A DNA stretch of 64,000 nucleotides from positions 1-64,000 of the forward strand of contig UQFH01000005.1 in NCBI GenBank assembly GCA_900540185.1, read 5' to 3'. A program made the translations under genes and the position numbers. Shown here in pieces: positions 33,048 through 42,057 of this stretch. A model generated the notes under the pieces. The model saw only the letters and a list, made by a program, of their open reading frames with translations, had not been told where the DNA came from and did not search any database. This stretch comes from an uncultured Eubacteriales bacterium. Lineage in GTDB: Bacteria > Bacillota > Clostridia > Tissierellales > Peptoniphilaceae. How positions within the stretch are numbered: position 1 is the first letter of the stretch; each line of letters begins with the position of its first letter.

Positions 33048-33605
33048 ATGATATCAGCAGGTGAATTTCGCAAAGGTGTAACTTTTGTAATGGACGGAGA
33101 CGTCTATCAAATTTTAGATTTCCAACACGTTAAACCGGGTAAAGGGGCAGCCTTTGTAAGCACAAAGATTAGAAATGTTGTAAAGGGTGGAACTCGTGAA
33201 ATGAACTTCAACCCGACAGAAAGATTTGAAAAAGCAAATATTGAAACAAAAGAAATGCAATACTTATATCAAGACGGGGATTTGTATTATTTCATGGACA
33301 CAGAAACATATGAACAACTTCCGCTTGGACATGATGAAGTAGAAGAAGCTTTACAATTTATTCGTGAAAATGACAACGTTCTTGTAAGATTCTTTGAAGG
33401 TAAACCTTTTGAAGTTGAAGCGCCTAACTTTGTTGAACTTGAAGTTACACACACTGAACCGGGACTAAAAGGCGATACATCAGGAAGTGCATCAAAGCCG
33501 GCAACTGTTGAAACGGGATATACTTTACAAGTTCCGTTATTTGTAGATAACGGTGACATAATTAAAATTGATACACGTTCAGGAGAATATTTGTCAAGAG
33601 TATAG
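33048..33605 (+). CDS. efp: Elongation factor P
   Basis: A 185-residue three-domain translation factor that relieves ribosomes stalled at proline runs. The N-terminal loop that enters the peptidyl-transferase centre is HVKPGKGAAF, so the target Lys of PGKGxA is conserved. C-terminal signature LQVPLFVDNGDIIKIDTRSGEYLSR is complete. Start follows GAGGAGG. Two promoters and a leader hairpin precede it. Confidence 0.97.
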   Translation: MISAGEFRKGVTFVMDGDVYQILDFQHVKPGKGAAFVSTKIRNVVKGGTREMNFNPTERFEKANIETKEMQYLYQDGDLYYFMDTETYEQLPLGHDEVEEALQFIRENDNVLVRFFEGKPFEVEAPNFVELEVTHTEPGLKGDTSGSASKPATVETGYTLQVPLFVDNGDIIKIDTRSGEYLSRV

Positions 33606-33617
33606 GAGGTTAATTAA

Positions 33618-33962
33618 ATGCAAGATTTAGTTAAAAAGGTTGCATATTTAAAAGGATTGGCTGAAGGATTTAAACTTGATGAATCAAAAGACGAAAACAA
33701 GTTGTTATTTGGAATTCTCGATTGTCTTGAAATGGTTTCAGATGAAATAAATATTCTTCAAACAGATTTCAATCAATTGGAAGAATATGTAAATATGGTT
33801 GATGACGATTTGTCAGATCTCGAAATGATTTTTGAAAATGATGATATTTGGGATGATGACGATTTCGATGACGACGATGATTCCTATGCTGATTACAGCG
33901 ATGATTGGTTGGACGATTGGGACGAAGACCAAGACGATGACGACGAGGACGATGATTTTTAA
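33618..33962 (+). CDS. CD1247-type protein with acidic tail
   Basis: A 114-residue protein. Residues 1-60 (VKKVAYLKGLAEGFKLDESK...) match the CD1247 N-terminal domain, a small conserved clostridial domain of unknown function. From about residue 62 on, the protein is almost only Asp, Glu, Trp and Tyr, giving an extremely acidic tail. RBS AGGAGG, 12 nt after efp, so probably co-transcribed with it and with the Asp23 gene. Confidence 0.82.
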   Translation: MQDLVKKVAYLKGLAEGFKLDESKDENKLLFGILDCLEMVSDEINILQTDFNQLEEYVNMVDDDLSDLEMIFENDDIWDDDDFDDDDDSYADYSDDWLDDWDEDQDDDDEDDDF

Positions 33963-33974
33963 GGAGAGATTGAT

Positions 33975-34349
33975 ATGGATAACAGTATTCGCATAGGTGA
34001 AGGCAAAGTTACAATTACTGAAAATGTAATTGGGAATATTGCAATTATTGCTGCAGAAGAAATAGAAGGTGTCTCTAAAATCACTAAAAATGTCACTGCA
34101 ACAATTACAGATATTTTTTCTAAAACTAAACAAGCCCAAGGCGTAAAAGTTGAATCGACTGAAGGTGAGGTAGTTATTGAAATATCATTAGAATTGGTTT
34201 ATGGTTCTATGATTGAAGAAGTGTCCAGAAAGGTGCAATCTAACATTAAATTGAATGTTGAAAGTATGACAGGTCTTAATGTTAGGGAGGTTAATGTTAT
34301 TATTACAGGCCTCACCGTAGACAAGAATGCTTTAGATAAGAAAAATTAA
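33975..34349 (+). CDS. Asp23/Gls24 family protein
   Basis: A 124-residue protein with the Asp23 pattern: GKVTITENVIGNIAIIAAEEIEGV at the start and NVREVNVIITGL near the end. In staphylococci this family coats the inner face of the membrane and is tied to envelope stress; the B. subtilis homologue YqhY lies near accBC and nusB. Here too it lies just before nusB, separated by a terminator. RBS AAGGAGAG. Confidence 0.9.
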   Translation: MDNSIRIGEGKVTITENVIGNIAIIAAEEIEGVSKITKNVTATITDIFSKTKQAQGVKVESTEGEVVIEISLELVYGSMIEEVSRKVQSNIKLNVESMTGLNVREVNVIITGLTVDKNALDKKN

Positions 34350-34363
34350 TTCTTAGAATACTA

Positions 34364-34411
34364 TAGACTGACTCAAATTAGATATTATCTTTTGAGTTGG
34401 TCTATTTTTTA
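34364..34411 (+). terminator. Terminator between Asp23 and nusB
   Basis: A 14-bp stem (34364-34377 with 34391-34404, two G-T pairs), 13-nt loop and six T residues. nusB starts 13 nt after its end, so nusB is either reached by read-through or uses a promoter hidden here. Confidence 0.88.
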
Positions 34412-34422
34412 TAGAGGTAAAA

Positions 34423-34824
34423 ATGGATAGAATTTTACAACGTGAACTTGCAGTAAAAGTTTTATATGCAATGGATTTGCAAAATGAATACAGTGAAAAA
34501 ATTTTTAATAATATAATAGAAAACGAAGGTTTTGAAATTGATAAAATGCCGTTTACATGTGAGCTTGTAAATGGCTTTAAAGATAATTATTTTAAAATAA
34601 ATTTTATAATAGAAGAAAACAGCGAAAATTATCCGATGTCAAAACTTCCACAAATAGATATTTCTATAATACGAATTGCTCTGACTGAAATTTATATTTT
34701 AAATCAGCCACATCAGGTCGCTATAAATGAAGCTGTGGAAATTTCAAAGAAGTATTCTGACGAACTAAATTATAAATTTATTAATTCGTTTTTAGGAAAT
34801 ATTGTTAGGACAGATAATGCGTAG
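34423..34824 (+). CDS. nusB: Transcription antitermination protein NusB
   Basis: A 133-residue helical protein that acts with NusE (S10) on rRNA transcripts. The start MDRILQRELAVKVLYAMDLQ and the C-terminal VAINEAVEISKKYS segment are family signatures. First of 18 closely packed genes running to 50016. Overlaps xseA by 8 nt. Confidence 0.94.
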   Translation: MDRILQRELAVKVLYAMDLQNEYSEKIFNNIIENEGFEIDKMPFTCELVNGFKDNYFKINFIIEENSENYPMSKLPQIDISIIRIALTEIYILNQPHQVAINEAVEISKKYSDELNYKFINSFLGNIVRTDNA

Positions 34825-36142
34825 TTTTTCTGTAAGCGAGATAAATAAATATATAAAAACAATTGTATTTAGTGATATTTTTCTTCAAAATGTTAAAGTC
34901 GAGGGGGAAGTTTGCGCTTTTAAAGAGCCATCAAAGAGCGGCAATTTATATTTTGAGATAAAAGATTCCGATTCGAGAATAAAATGTCTTCTTTTTGATA
35001 TGTATGAACAATTTTCAGAAGTTCCTTTTAAAGAAGGGGATTTAGTAACTCTTGTCGGGAAGATTGATGTTTATGAAAAAAACGGCACATATCAGTTGAT
35101 TGTAAAAAGTATTTCTATTGACGGAGAGGGTTCTCTATATAAAAAATTTTTGGCTTTAAAAGAGAAGCTTTCGGATGATGGTGTTTTTGAATTAACCAAA
35201 AGACCGATTCCTACTTATCCTAAAAAGATTGGAATTATTACATCTGACAGAGGAGCGGCTATTAACGATGTTTTAAATACGATAAAGAGGAGATATCCTT
35301 TTGTCAAGCTATTATTGTATTCTGTACAAGTTCAGGGAATTAATGCTGTTAGAGATATTATAGAAGCATTTGATTATTTTGACGAGACAAATGTAGATAT
35401 TGTTCTTTTGACAAGGGGAGGAGGAAGTTACGAGGAGCTTTCCGTTTTTAATGATGAATCGCTCGCAAGAAGAATTGTAAAGAGCAAACATCCGACTGTT
35501 TCCGCAATCGGGCACGCCGAGGATTTTTTTATCAGTGATTTTTGCGCTGATAAGAGATGCGATACACCAACGGCTTCTGCTGAAGAACTGACTCCTGATA
35601 TAAGAGAAGTTAGACGCCAAAACAGAGAACTTAACGATAAACTGAACGCTCAAATGGAAAGGGCTCTGAAAAATGAATCCAGGCTTTCAAATTTGATTGA
35701 GAAAAATATTGCACAGCTAAGTCCTAAAAATAAATTTTACAAACTTCAAGATTTAATGCACGCAACGAACAAAAGATTGGATATAATAATAAAGGGCGCA
35801 ATAAATAAAGAAAAGAATAATTTGTCTTTCTATTTGGATTCGTTCAAGGGAGAAATCTCAAAGCAAATTGACGAGGGCGTTAATTTGCTTGAAGGATATG
35901 AATACAGAAGTGAGTCTTCGATAAAATTTAGAATTGAAAAGGATAAGCTAAGACTTGACTCTCTTCAAAAGAGACTTTCTTCGAGTGATTTAAATAAATT
36001 GTTTGCAAGAGGTTTTTCTGTTACTTATAATGACAAAGATATTCTTCTAAAAGATTTGAAGGAAATTAGTGTTGGCGATATAATTTACACAAGAGTTGGA
36101 GACAGGACCATTGTTTCCAAGATTACGGAGGTTATAGACTGA
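34817..36142 (+). CDS. xseA: Exodeoxyribonuclease VII large subunit
   Basis: A 441-residue protein with an N-terminal OB fold (FSVSEINKYIKTIV start), the catalytic core (GGGSYEELSVFNDESLARRI, then SAIGHAEDFFISDFCADKRCDTPTASAE) and a long coiled coil. It degrades single-stranded DNA with XseB. I use ATG 34817, 6 nt after AGGA. The usual GHETD motif near 235 is GHAED here; the essential residues in the family include the His, and the Glu is shifted by one. The stop overlaps xseB ATG (TGATG). Confidence 0.93.
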   Translation: MRSFSVSEINKYIKTIVFSDIFLQNVKVEGEVCAFKEPSKSGNLYFEIKDSDSRIKCLLFDMYEQFSEVPFKEGDLVTLVGKIDVYEKNGTYQLIVKSISIDGEGSLYKKFLALKEKLSDDGVFELTKRPIPTYPKKIGIITSDRGAAINDVLNTIKRRYPFVKLLLYSVQVQGINAVRDIIEAFDYFDETNVDIVLLTRGGGSYEELSVFNDESLARRIVKSKHPTVSAIGHAEDFFISDFCADKRCDTPTASAEELTPDIREVRRQNRELNDKLNAQMERALKNESRLSNLIEKNIAQLSPKNKFYKLQDLMHATNKRLDIIIKGAINKEKNNLSFYLDSFKGEISKQIDEGVNLLEGYEYRSESSIKFRIEKDKLRLDSLQKRLSSSDLNKLFARGFSVTYNDKDILLKDLKEISVGDIIYTRVGDRTIVSKITEVID

Positions 36143-36399
36143 TGGCAAAGGAACAAAATAAAGATTTTTCGTATGAGAAATCCATTGAAAGGATTAATGA
36201 ACTGCTCGACAAAATGGAAAACGACGATATTTCTTTAAGCGAGAATATGGATTATTTTAAAGAGGCTAAGTCTCTTATAAAATTGTGCAATGAATATTTA
36301 TCGAATATGGAAAAAGAATTTGAAGTGATAGTTGCAAACGATTATAAGGAAAACGAGCTTCAAGATGAAGATTTAGATTTTAATTCGGACGAATTTTAA
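36142..36399 (+). CDS. xseB: Exodeoxyribonuclease VII small subunit
   Basis: An 85-residue acidic helical protein with the family core FSYEKSIERINELLDKMEN and an acidic tail. It binds XseA and stabilises the nuclease. It is coupled to xseA and followed after 2 nt by ispA, the standard Firmicute order. Confidence 0.93.
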   Translation: MAKEQNKDFSYEKSIERINELLDKMENDDISLSENMDYFKEAKSLIKLCNEYLSNMEKEFEVIVANDYKENELQDEDLDFNSDEF

Positions 36400-36401
36400 A
36401 A

Positions 36402-37244
36402 ATGAATAAAGTAATTTTAAAATACAGCTCAAATATAGAGTCTTTTGAAAGTTGTCTACAAAAATATATTGATTCAAAAGAATATCTCTCAAGAGAATTG
36501 AAAGATTCCATAAATTATTCAATCTTTAGAGGTGGAAAAAGGATAAGACCGATTTTTGCTTTTTTGACTGCACAGTCTTTAAATTTTGAGCCTATTAAAA
36601 TCTATCATTTTGCTTCCGTGATTGAACTTATACACAATTATAGTCTTGTTCACGATGATTTACCCGAGATGGATAACGATGACTATCGAAGAGGCAAGGA
36701 AAGCACACACAAAAAGTATGGAAATATGATTGGATTATTGGCGGGAGACGCGCTTCTTAGTCTTGCGAGTGAAATGGCTTTTGAGGACGATTTTAATTCA
36801 GGGAAAAATGAAAAAATAGAGGCCTATAAATTTATTTTTAATATGGCGGGATCATCCGGCATGATTGACGGGCAAGCTTTTGAAAACAGCGCTAAAACTA
36901 TAGACGATTATAAAAATGTTATAATAAAAAAGACGGCTAATTTGTTCAGAGCTTCTATTACAGGGACGGCAAAATATCTTGGCGCAGGAAGAAAGACTAT
37001 AGATAAACTTGACGAACTCGCCCTTTTAATTGGTGAATCATTTCAAATATTAGATGACTTTACGGACCATGAAAATGATGAGTTTTATAAAAAACACGAT
37101 ATAAATATTTTGAATCTTATAAATGAGAAAAAAACAAATATAAAGGCTTTACTTAATGATTTGTCGAACGAAATTGATACTTCTTATTTTGATGAGCTTG
37201 TCAATTATTTGTTTTCTGAAGAATATATAAAAAATGAGGCTTGA
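36402..37244 (+). CDS. ispA: Polyprenyl (farnesyl/geranyl) diphosphate synthase
   Basis: A 280-residue enzyme that joins isopentenyl and allylic diphosphates. First aspartate-rich motif DDLPEMDND at 85-93, followed by RRG; second motif DDFTD near 218. Short-chain length fits farnesyl diphosphate. The dxs gene that commonly follows ispA in this operon is absent. No convincing ribosome site is seen; it is probably translated by coupling to xseB. It overlaps tlyA by 11 nt. Confidence 0.9.
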   Translation: MNKVILKYSSNIESFESCLQKYIDSKEYLSRELKDSINYSIFRGGKRIRPIFAFLTAQSLNFEPIKIYHFASVIELIHNYSLVHDDLPEMDNDDYRRGKESTHKKYGNMIGLLAGDALLSLASEMAFEDDFNSGKNEKIEAYKFIFNMAGSSGMIDGQAFENSAKTIDDYKNVIIKKTANLFRASITGTAKYLGAGRKTIDKLDELALLIGESFQILDDFTDHENDEFYKKHDINILNLINEKKTNIKALLNDLSNEIDTSYFDELVNYLFSEEYIKNEA

Positions 37245-37947
37245 TCTTTATTTAAGCACCGAAAATGAGATGACTCGCTCGAAAGCAAAGGACCTTATAA
37301 AGCGAGGCAGAGTTTCGGTCGATGATAATATAATAGAAAAGCCTTCATTTGATGTTACAGATAAAAACATTATAAAAATCATTGATGAGGAAAATATATA
37401 TGTAAGTCGAGCCGGCAACAAACTCGAAGCTGCAATTTTAAACTTCGATGTAGATTTGCATGAAAAAAGCTGCCTTGACATTGGCTCAAGTACGGGCGGT
37501 TTTACGGAATGTCTTATAAGATTTGGCGCTAAAGAGGTCTACAGTGTAGACGTCGGCAAGGACCAATTTCATGAAAGTCTTAAAGGGATTGATAAAATTC
37601 ATCTTTTCGAAGAAACTGATATAAGAGATTTTTCAAAGAATGATTTAATTTTTGATATAATTGTATGTGATGTGAGTTTTATTTCCATTGAAGCGATTAT
37701 TGACGATATTGCCAAAATGAGCAAAGAAAATACTGAAGTTATAGTTTTAATAAAACCTCAATTCGAGGTCGGAAGAAAAGGTGTAAGTAAAAGAGGTATT
37801 GTTTTGGATCCGTCAAAACATTTAAAGGCTATAGAGAATGTAAAAAATGCGTTTGATATGCATGGATTTAAGTTTTGTGGTATAATAGAATCACCAATAA
37901 AAGGGAAAGCCGGCAACAAGGAATTTCTTGCAAGGTTTCAAATGTAG
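37234..37947 (+). CDS. tlyA: TlyA family rRNA 2'-O-methyltransferase
   Basis: A 237-residue protein: N-terminal S4 RNA-binding domain (about 1-60, LDLYLSTENEMTRSKAKDLI) and an FtsJ-type methylase with the SAM motif DIGSSTGGFTECL near 80. The family methylates ribose of cytidines in 16S/23S rRNA; some members were called hemolysins. It overlaps ispA and precedes recN by 17 nt; argR, normally between tlyA and recN in Firmicutes, is missing. Confidence 0.92.
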   Translation: MRLDLYLSTENEMTRSKAKDLIKRGRVSVDDNIIEKPSFDVTDKNIIKIIDEENIYVSRAGNKLEAAILNFDVDLHEKSCLDIGSSTGGFTECLIRFGAKEVYSVDVGKDQFHESLKGIDKIHLFEETDIRDFSKNDLIFDIIVCDVSFISIEAIIDDIAKMSKENTEVIVLIKPQFEVGRKGVSKRGIVLDPSKHLKAIENVKNAFDMHGFKFCGIIESPIKGKAGNKEFLARFQM

Positions 37948-37964
37948 TTCATTGGAGGGTGCGG

Positions 37965-39656
37965 ATGCTTTTAAATTTAAAAATTAATAATTTTGCACTT
38001 ATTAAAGAATCGGATATTATGTTCACGAAGGGACTCAATATTCTTTCGGGTGAAACAGGCGCCGGTAAAAGTATAATCTTTGAAGCTTTGTCAGTTGCTT
38101 TGGGAGAAAGAGCAAGTAAGTCTATGATTAAAACCGGAACGGATCATTCAGTTATCGAAGCGGTGTTCAGTTTAACTGATGAACTAAAATCTCTATTGAG
38201 TGAAAAGGGGCTTATCAGTGACATAGATGAAGAAACGGTGATAATAAGAAGAGATATTTATCTTGATTATCCGACTGTTTCGAGGATAAACGGTTTTTCA
38301 GCAACGCTTGCCGACTTAAAGGAGATAAGCGCATATTTATGTGACATTTATGGTCAATATGAGCATCAATTGCTGCTCGACAAGGACAACTATCTTTCAA
38401 TTATAAATAAAGCGACAAGAATAGAGTATAATGACGAATATGACAAGCTTGAGAGTGAATTAAAGGATGTTTTTATTGAGATTAAGGATTTGACGAGCTC
38501 CCTTAAAAACTTTCTCGAAAAGAGCAGTAATTTAGATTCAGAAATTGACTTTTTAGAATTTCAAATTAATGAGATAAATGAGATAAACCCTGTTCCGGGA
38601 GAGATGGACGAAATCAAAGATGAACTTAAAAAACTTCAAAATCAGGAATTGATTCAAGAAACTCTTTCGAGTGTTGATAACAACTTGAGAGGAAGCGATG
38701 AACAGTTTGAAAACAATGATGTTCTTGCAAAGCTTGGAGAGTCTATCAATAATCTTGAAAAGATTTCAAATTATATGTCAGATGTTGACGGTTTGATTGA
38801 AAGAATGAAGACATCAATGTATGAATTGGAAGATATTTCAAGTGTCATTTCAAGCTATATCGGAACGGATTATGACGAGTCAAGAATTGAGGAGTTGAGT
38901 CTTAGGCTTTCGAAGCTTCAAATGCTTGAAAAAAAGTACGCCACGGATATTGATGGTGTATTATACAAGAAAGAAAAGCTTGAACTTGAATTAAATGATT
39001 TAAAATACTTGGATGAAAGAATCCAAGAAGTAAGGGACAAGATTAAGCTTAAAGAAGACGAATACAATGTTGTCGCAAATAAGATTTCAAATTTAAGAAA
39101 AAATGCGGCGGAAAAGCTTGAGAAAAATCTTTCGGATGAACTTTATGAACTCGATATGCAAAACAGCGTGTTCAAGGTCGAGTTCAGCATTTCAAAACCG
39201 ACAGAAAAAGGAATTGACGATGTTGAATTTTTAGCAAAAACAAATAAGGGTTCGTCTTTTAAACCTATAAGAGAGATTATTTCAGGTGGTGAAATGTCGC
39301 GCTTTATGCTTGCATTTAAGAATGTTTTATCGGACGCAAATAATTATAAAACTTTTGTATTTGATGAAATCGATGCAGGTCTATCCGGGAAAGTTGCAAA
39401 CACGGTCGGAAAGCGGCTGGAAAAATTGGCTGAAAAACGCCAAGTTTTAATTATTAGTCATTTGCCGCAAATTATAAGCAAGGCTGACAGCCACTATAAG
39501 ATAACAAAAAAAGATATCGGAGATGAAACGGTTTCTTCTATAAAGAAATTGAATGAAAATGAAAGAGTTGAAGAGATTGCAAGACTTTTGAGCGGAGACA
39601 CTATAACTTCTGAAACTCTTAAAAATGCAAAGTTATTGTTGGATGAAAAGAGGTAA
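37965..39656 (+). CDS. recN: DNA repair protein RecN
   Basis: A 563-residue SMC-like ATPase that acts at double-strand breaks. Walker A GETGAGKS near 30, coiled-coil arms, signature ISGGEMSRFMLA and Walker B FDEIDAGLSG are all present. I use ATG 37965 behind TTGGAGGG; the longer in-frame version starts inside tlyA. Length is standard. Confidence 0.97.
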   Translation: MLLNLKINNFALIKESDIMFTKGLNILSGETGAGKSIIFEALSVALGERASKSMIKTGTDHSVIEAVFSLTDELKSLLSEKGLISDIDEETVIIRRDIYLDYPTVSRINGFSATLADLKEISAYLCDIYGQYEHQLLLDKDNYLSIINKATRIEYNDEYDKLESELKDVFIEIKDLTSSLKNFLEKSSNLDSEIDFLEFQINEINEINPVPGEMDEIKDELKKLQNQELIQETLSSVDNNLRGSDEQFENNDVLAKLGESINNLEKISNYMSDVDGLIERMKTSMYELEDISSVISSYIGTDYDESRIEELSLRLSKLQMLEKKYATDIDGVLYKKEKLELELNDLKYLDERIQEVRDKIKLKEDEYNVVANKISNLRKNAAEKLEKNLSDELYELDMQNSVFKVEFSISKPTEKGIDDVEFLAKTNKGSSFKPIREIISGGEMSRFMLAFKNVLSDANNYKTFVFDEIDAGLSGKVANTVGKRLEKLAEKRQVLIISHLPQIISKADSHYKITKKDIGDETVSSIKKLNENERVEEIARLLSGDTITSETLKNAKLLLDEKR

Positions 39657-39660
39657 TATA

Positions 39661-40197
39661 ATGGATTATACTGAAACGACTATTAAGTCTGAAAATATTT
39701 ATGATGGAAAAATTATTAATTTAAGGGTTGATTCTGTTGAACTTCCAAATAGAAAATATTCAAAAAGGGAAGTTGTGGTTCACGGTGACGTTGCTGCCAT
39801 TATAGCTATCAGAAACAATAAAATTGTTTTGCTTAAACATTTCAGAAAGCCGGTCGAAGAAATTCTTATAGAAATTCCGGCGGGGGGTGTTATGAAAGGT
39901 GAAACTCCTATTGATGCTGCCGCTCGTGAACTTGAAGAAGAAACAGGGCTAGTTGCAAAGAATTTAAATTATTTAATTATGTCTTACTCAAGTCCGGGAT
40001 ATACAACAGAAAAAATGCATTTCTTTATAAGTGATGAAATTGAGGTTTCAGAAAAAGAAAGGGATGAAGAGGCAATCGAAGTTTTCGAAATGACTCTTGA
40101 GGAGATGAAAGAAAAAATTGATAGTCTCGAAATTAAAGATGCAAAAACTATAATGGCATACTTTTTAGCAAAAGAGTATATTGATGAGAATAACTGA
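39661..40197 (+). CDS. Nudix hydrolase (ADP-ribose pyrophosphatase type)
   Basis: A 178-residue protein with a full Nudix box at residues 75-97 (GGVMKGE, then RELEEETGL), and the upstream VEEILIEIPAG segment typical of ADP-ribose/ADP-sugar pyrophosphatases (NudF type). Start is ATG 39661 behind AGAGGT; the longer frame from 39625 lies inside recN. Overlaps the phosphorylase gene by 14 nt. Confidence 0.92.
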   Translation: MDYTETTIKSENIYDGKIINLRVDSVELPNRKYSKREVVVHGDVAAIIAIRNNKIVLLKHFRKPVEEILIEIPAGGVMKGETPIDAAARELEEETGLVAKNLNYLIMSYSSPGYTTEKMHFFISDEIEVSEKERDEEAIEVFEMTLEEMKEKIDSLEIKDAKTIMAYFLAKEYIDENN

Positions 40198-41470
40198 TAT
40201 AATTTCAAAAAAAAGAGACTCTCTCGAACTTACAAAAGAAGAACTTGATTATTTTGTAGGTCAAGTGGTTAAAAACAATGTTACGGATTATCAAATTTCC
40301 GCTTTTCTTATGGCAACATATTTAAACGGGATGACTGCGGATGAAGCGTCAAACCTAACAAATGCGATGGTTGAAACAGGAGAGGTTTTGGATATTGAAG
40401 GAGTTTCAAAATTTTCTTTCGATAAACATTCAACAGGTGGCGTTGGAGATAAAATCACATTGATTTTAGTTCCGATAATTGCATCGCTCGGTATTCCGGT
40501 TGTGAAAATGAGTGGGAGAGGACTTGGTATAACGGGCGGAACTCTTGATAAACTCGAGAGCATTCCGGGATTTAATATACATCTTTCAAATGAGGAAATA
40601 TTAAAACAGTCAAAAGATGTAGGCGCCGTTATTTGTGCACAAACATCATGTCTGGCACCGTCTGATAAAATATTCTACGAGCTCAGAGATGTTACTGCAA
40701 CCATTGACAGCATTCCGCTTATCGCGTCATCAATAATGTCGAAAAAATTGGCTATAAAAAATAAAGCGCTTATTATTGACTTAAAAGTCGGCAAAGGCGC
40801 ATTTATGAAAAATATTGAGGACGCTAGAAATCTTGCAAACTTAATGAAAGATATTGCAGTAAAACATGGTAGAGAATGTAAAATTCTTTTGAGTGATATG
40901 GATAGTCCTATCGGATATACGGTTGGAAATTCCCTTGAGGTTATAGAAGCTATTGAAGTATTATCCGGCAAGAGCAAGTCGAGTTCTTATGAAATTACAA
41001 AGTCTATAGCAGTAGAGGTTTTGGGACTACTTAAAAACATATCCAAAATGGAAGCCGAAAGAATGATTGATGATACTATTTCAAGCGGAAAAGCTTTTGA
41101 GAAATTTAAAGAACTTGTCAAGTCGCAAGGCGGAGATGCTTCGTATATAGAAGACACTTCAAAATTTAATCTTTCTAAAATTGCGGTTCAAGTAAAAGCG
41201 GAGTCGAGCGGATATGTTTATTATGATGCATTAAAATTTGGAGAAATTTCATTAATTTCCGGTGCAGGCAGAGAGAAAAAAGAAGACGAGATTGACTATG
41301 GAGCAGGAATATATTTCAACAAGACAAACGGAGAAAAAGTAGAGAGCGGAGATATCTTGTTCACTATATATTCAAACCGAGACAAAAATGAAATTTTGAA
41401 TAAAATTGAAGGCTCTTATAAAATTTCAGAATCGATTATAGAAGAAAAAATAATCTATGAGGTGATTTAA
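40184..41470 (+). CDS. pdp: Pyrimidine-nucleoside (thymidine) phosphorylase
   Basis: A 428-residue enzyme that phosphorolyses thymidine, uridine or deoxyuridine. Family motifs: KHSTGGVGDK (phosphate site), SGRGLGITGGTLDKLESIPG (the signature), and K-rich NKALIIDLKVGKGAFMK. Which nucleosides it prefers cannot be told. Start ATG 40184, three bases after a TTG. It ends in a TAATG overlap with the M50 gene. Confidence 0.93.
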   Translation: MRITDIISKKRDSLELTKEELDYFVGQVVKNNVTDYQISAFLMATYLNGMTADEASNLTNAMVETGEVLDIEGVSKFSFDKHSTGGVGDKITLILVPIIASLGIPVVKMSGRGLGITGGTLDKLESIPGFNIHLSNEEILKQSKDVGAVICAQTSCLAPSDKIFYELRDVTATIDSIPLIASSIMSKKLAIKNKALIIDLKVGKGAFMKNIEDARNLANLMKDIAVKHGRECKILLSDMDSPIGYTVGNSLEVIEAIEVLSGKSKSSSYEITKSIAVEVLGLLKNISKMEAERMIDDTISSGKAFEKFKELVKSQGGDASYIEDTSKFNLSKIAVQVKAESSGYVYYDALKFGEISLISGAGREKKEDEIDYGAGIYFNKTNGEKVESGDILFTIYSNRDKNEILNKIEGSYKISESIIEEKIIYEVI

Positions 41471-42057
41471 TGTTTGACAAAACATTTTTAATAAGTATGG
41501 TGTCGCTTTTGGTTGCTATCGTTTTGCACGAGTTGGCACACGGACTTGTCGCATATTTTTTTGGAGATGACACGGCGAAAAGGTCCGGAAGGCTCACCTT
41601 AAATCCATTTAAACATCTTGATATATTTGGACTTATCAGTCTTTTTGTATTTAAATTCGGATGGGCGAATCCGGTTCCTGTTGACACGGGAAAACTGAAG
41701 AATTACAATGTCGGAATGTTTTTTGTAAGCATTGCAGGGATAGCAACAAACTTTATATTGGCATTTGTAACTGCAAAAATTGCAAAGGATATATCATTTA
41801 GCAGCGAAATAATAAGAGATTTTGTTTTTTATTTTATTGTTTATAATCTAAATCTTGCATTCTTCAATTTAATTCCACTGCCACCACTCGATGGTTCCAA
41901 TATTATATTGTCATTTTTCCCTGAACACACAGCATACGAAGTTCATAGATACAATATATATACGCAACTTATACTGCTTGTATTAATCATTTCCGGGGCA
42001 GTTTCAAAATTCCTTGGAATGGTTATTCAACCTGTATTTTTGTGGATGGTATCATGA
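41470..42057 (+). CDS. Site-2 protease family membrane metalloprotease (M50)
   Basis: A 195-residue membrane protein with the zinc motif HELAH at 20-24 in the first helix and NLIPLPPLDGS near 135, giving the third ligand Asp. This short form (YwhC type) lacks a PDZ domain. Substrate unknown. It is often found next to scpA in Firmicutes, as here; stop overlaps the scpA ATG (ATGA). Confidence 0.9.
   Translation: MFDKTFLISMVSLLVAIVLHELAHGLVAYFFGDDTAKRSGRLTLNPFKHLDIFGLISLFVFKFGWANPVPVDTGKLKNYNVGMFFVSIAGIATNFILAFVTAKIAKDISFSSEIIRDFVFYFIVYNLNLAFFNLIPLPPLDGSNIILSFFPEHTAYEVHRYNIYTQLILLVLIISGAVSKFLGMVIQPVFLWMVS

Noticed and set aside
33813..34139. A minus-strand frame of 108 codons opposite the acidic tail and Asp23 gene
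   Set aside because: It is the shadow of Asp/Glu codons in real genes; no start signals and odd Cys/Ile-rich composition.
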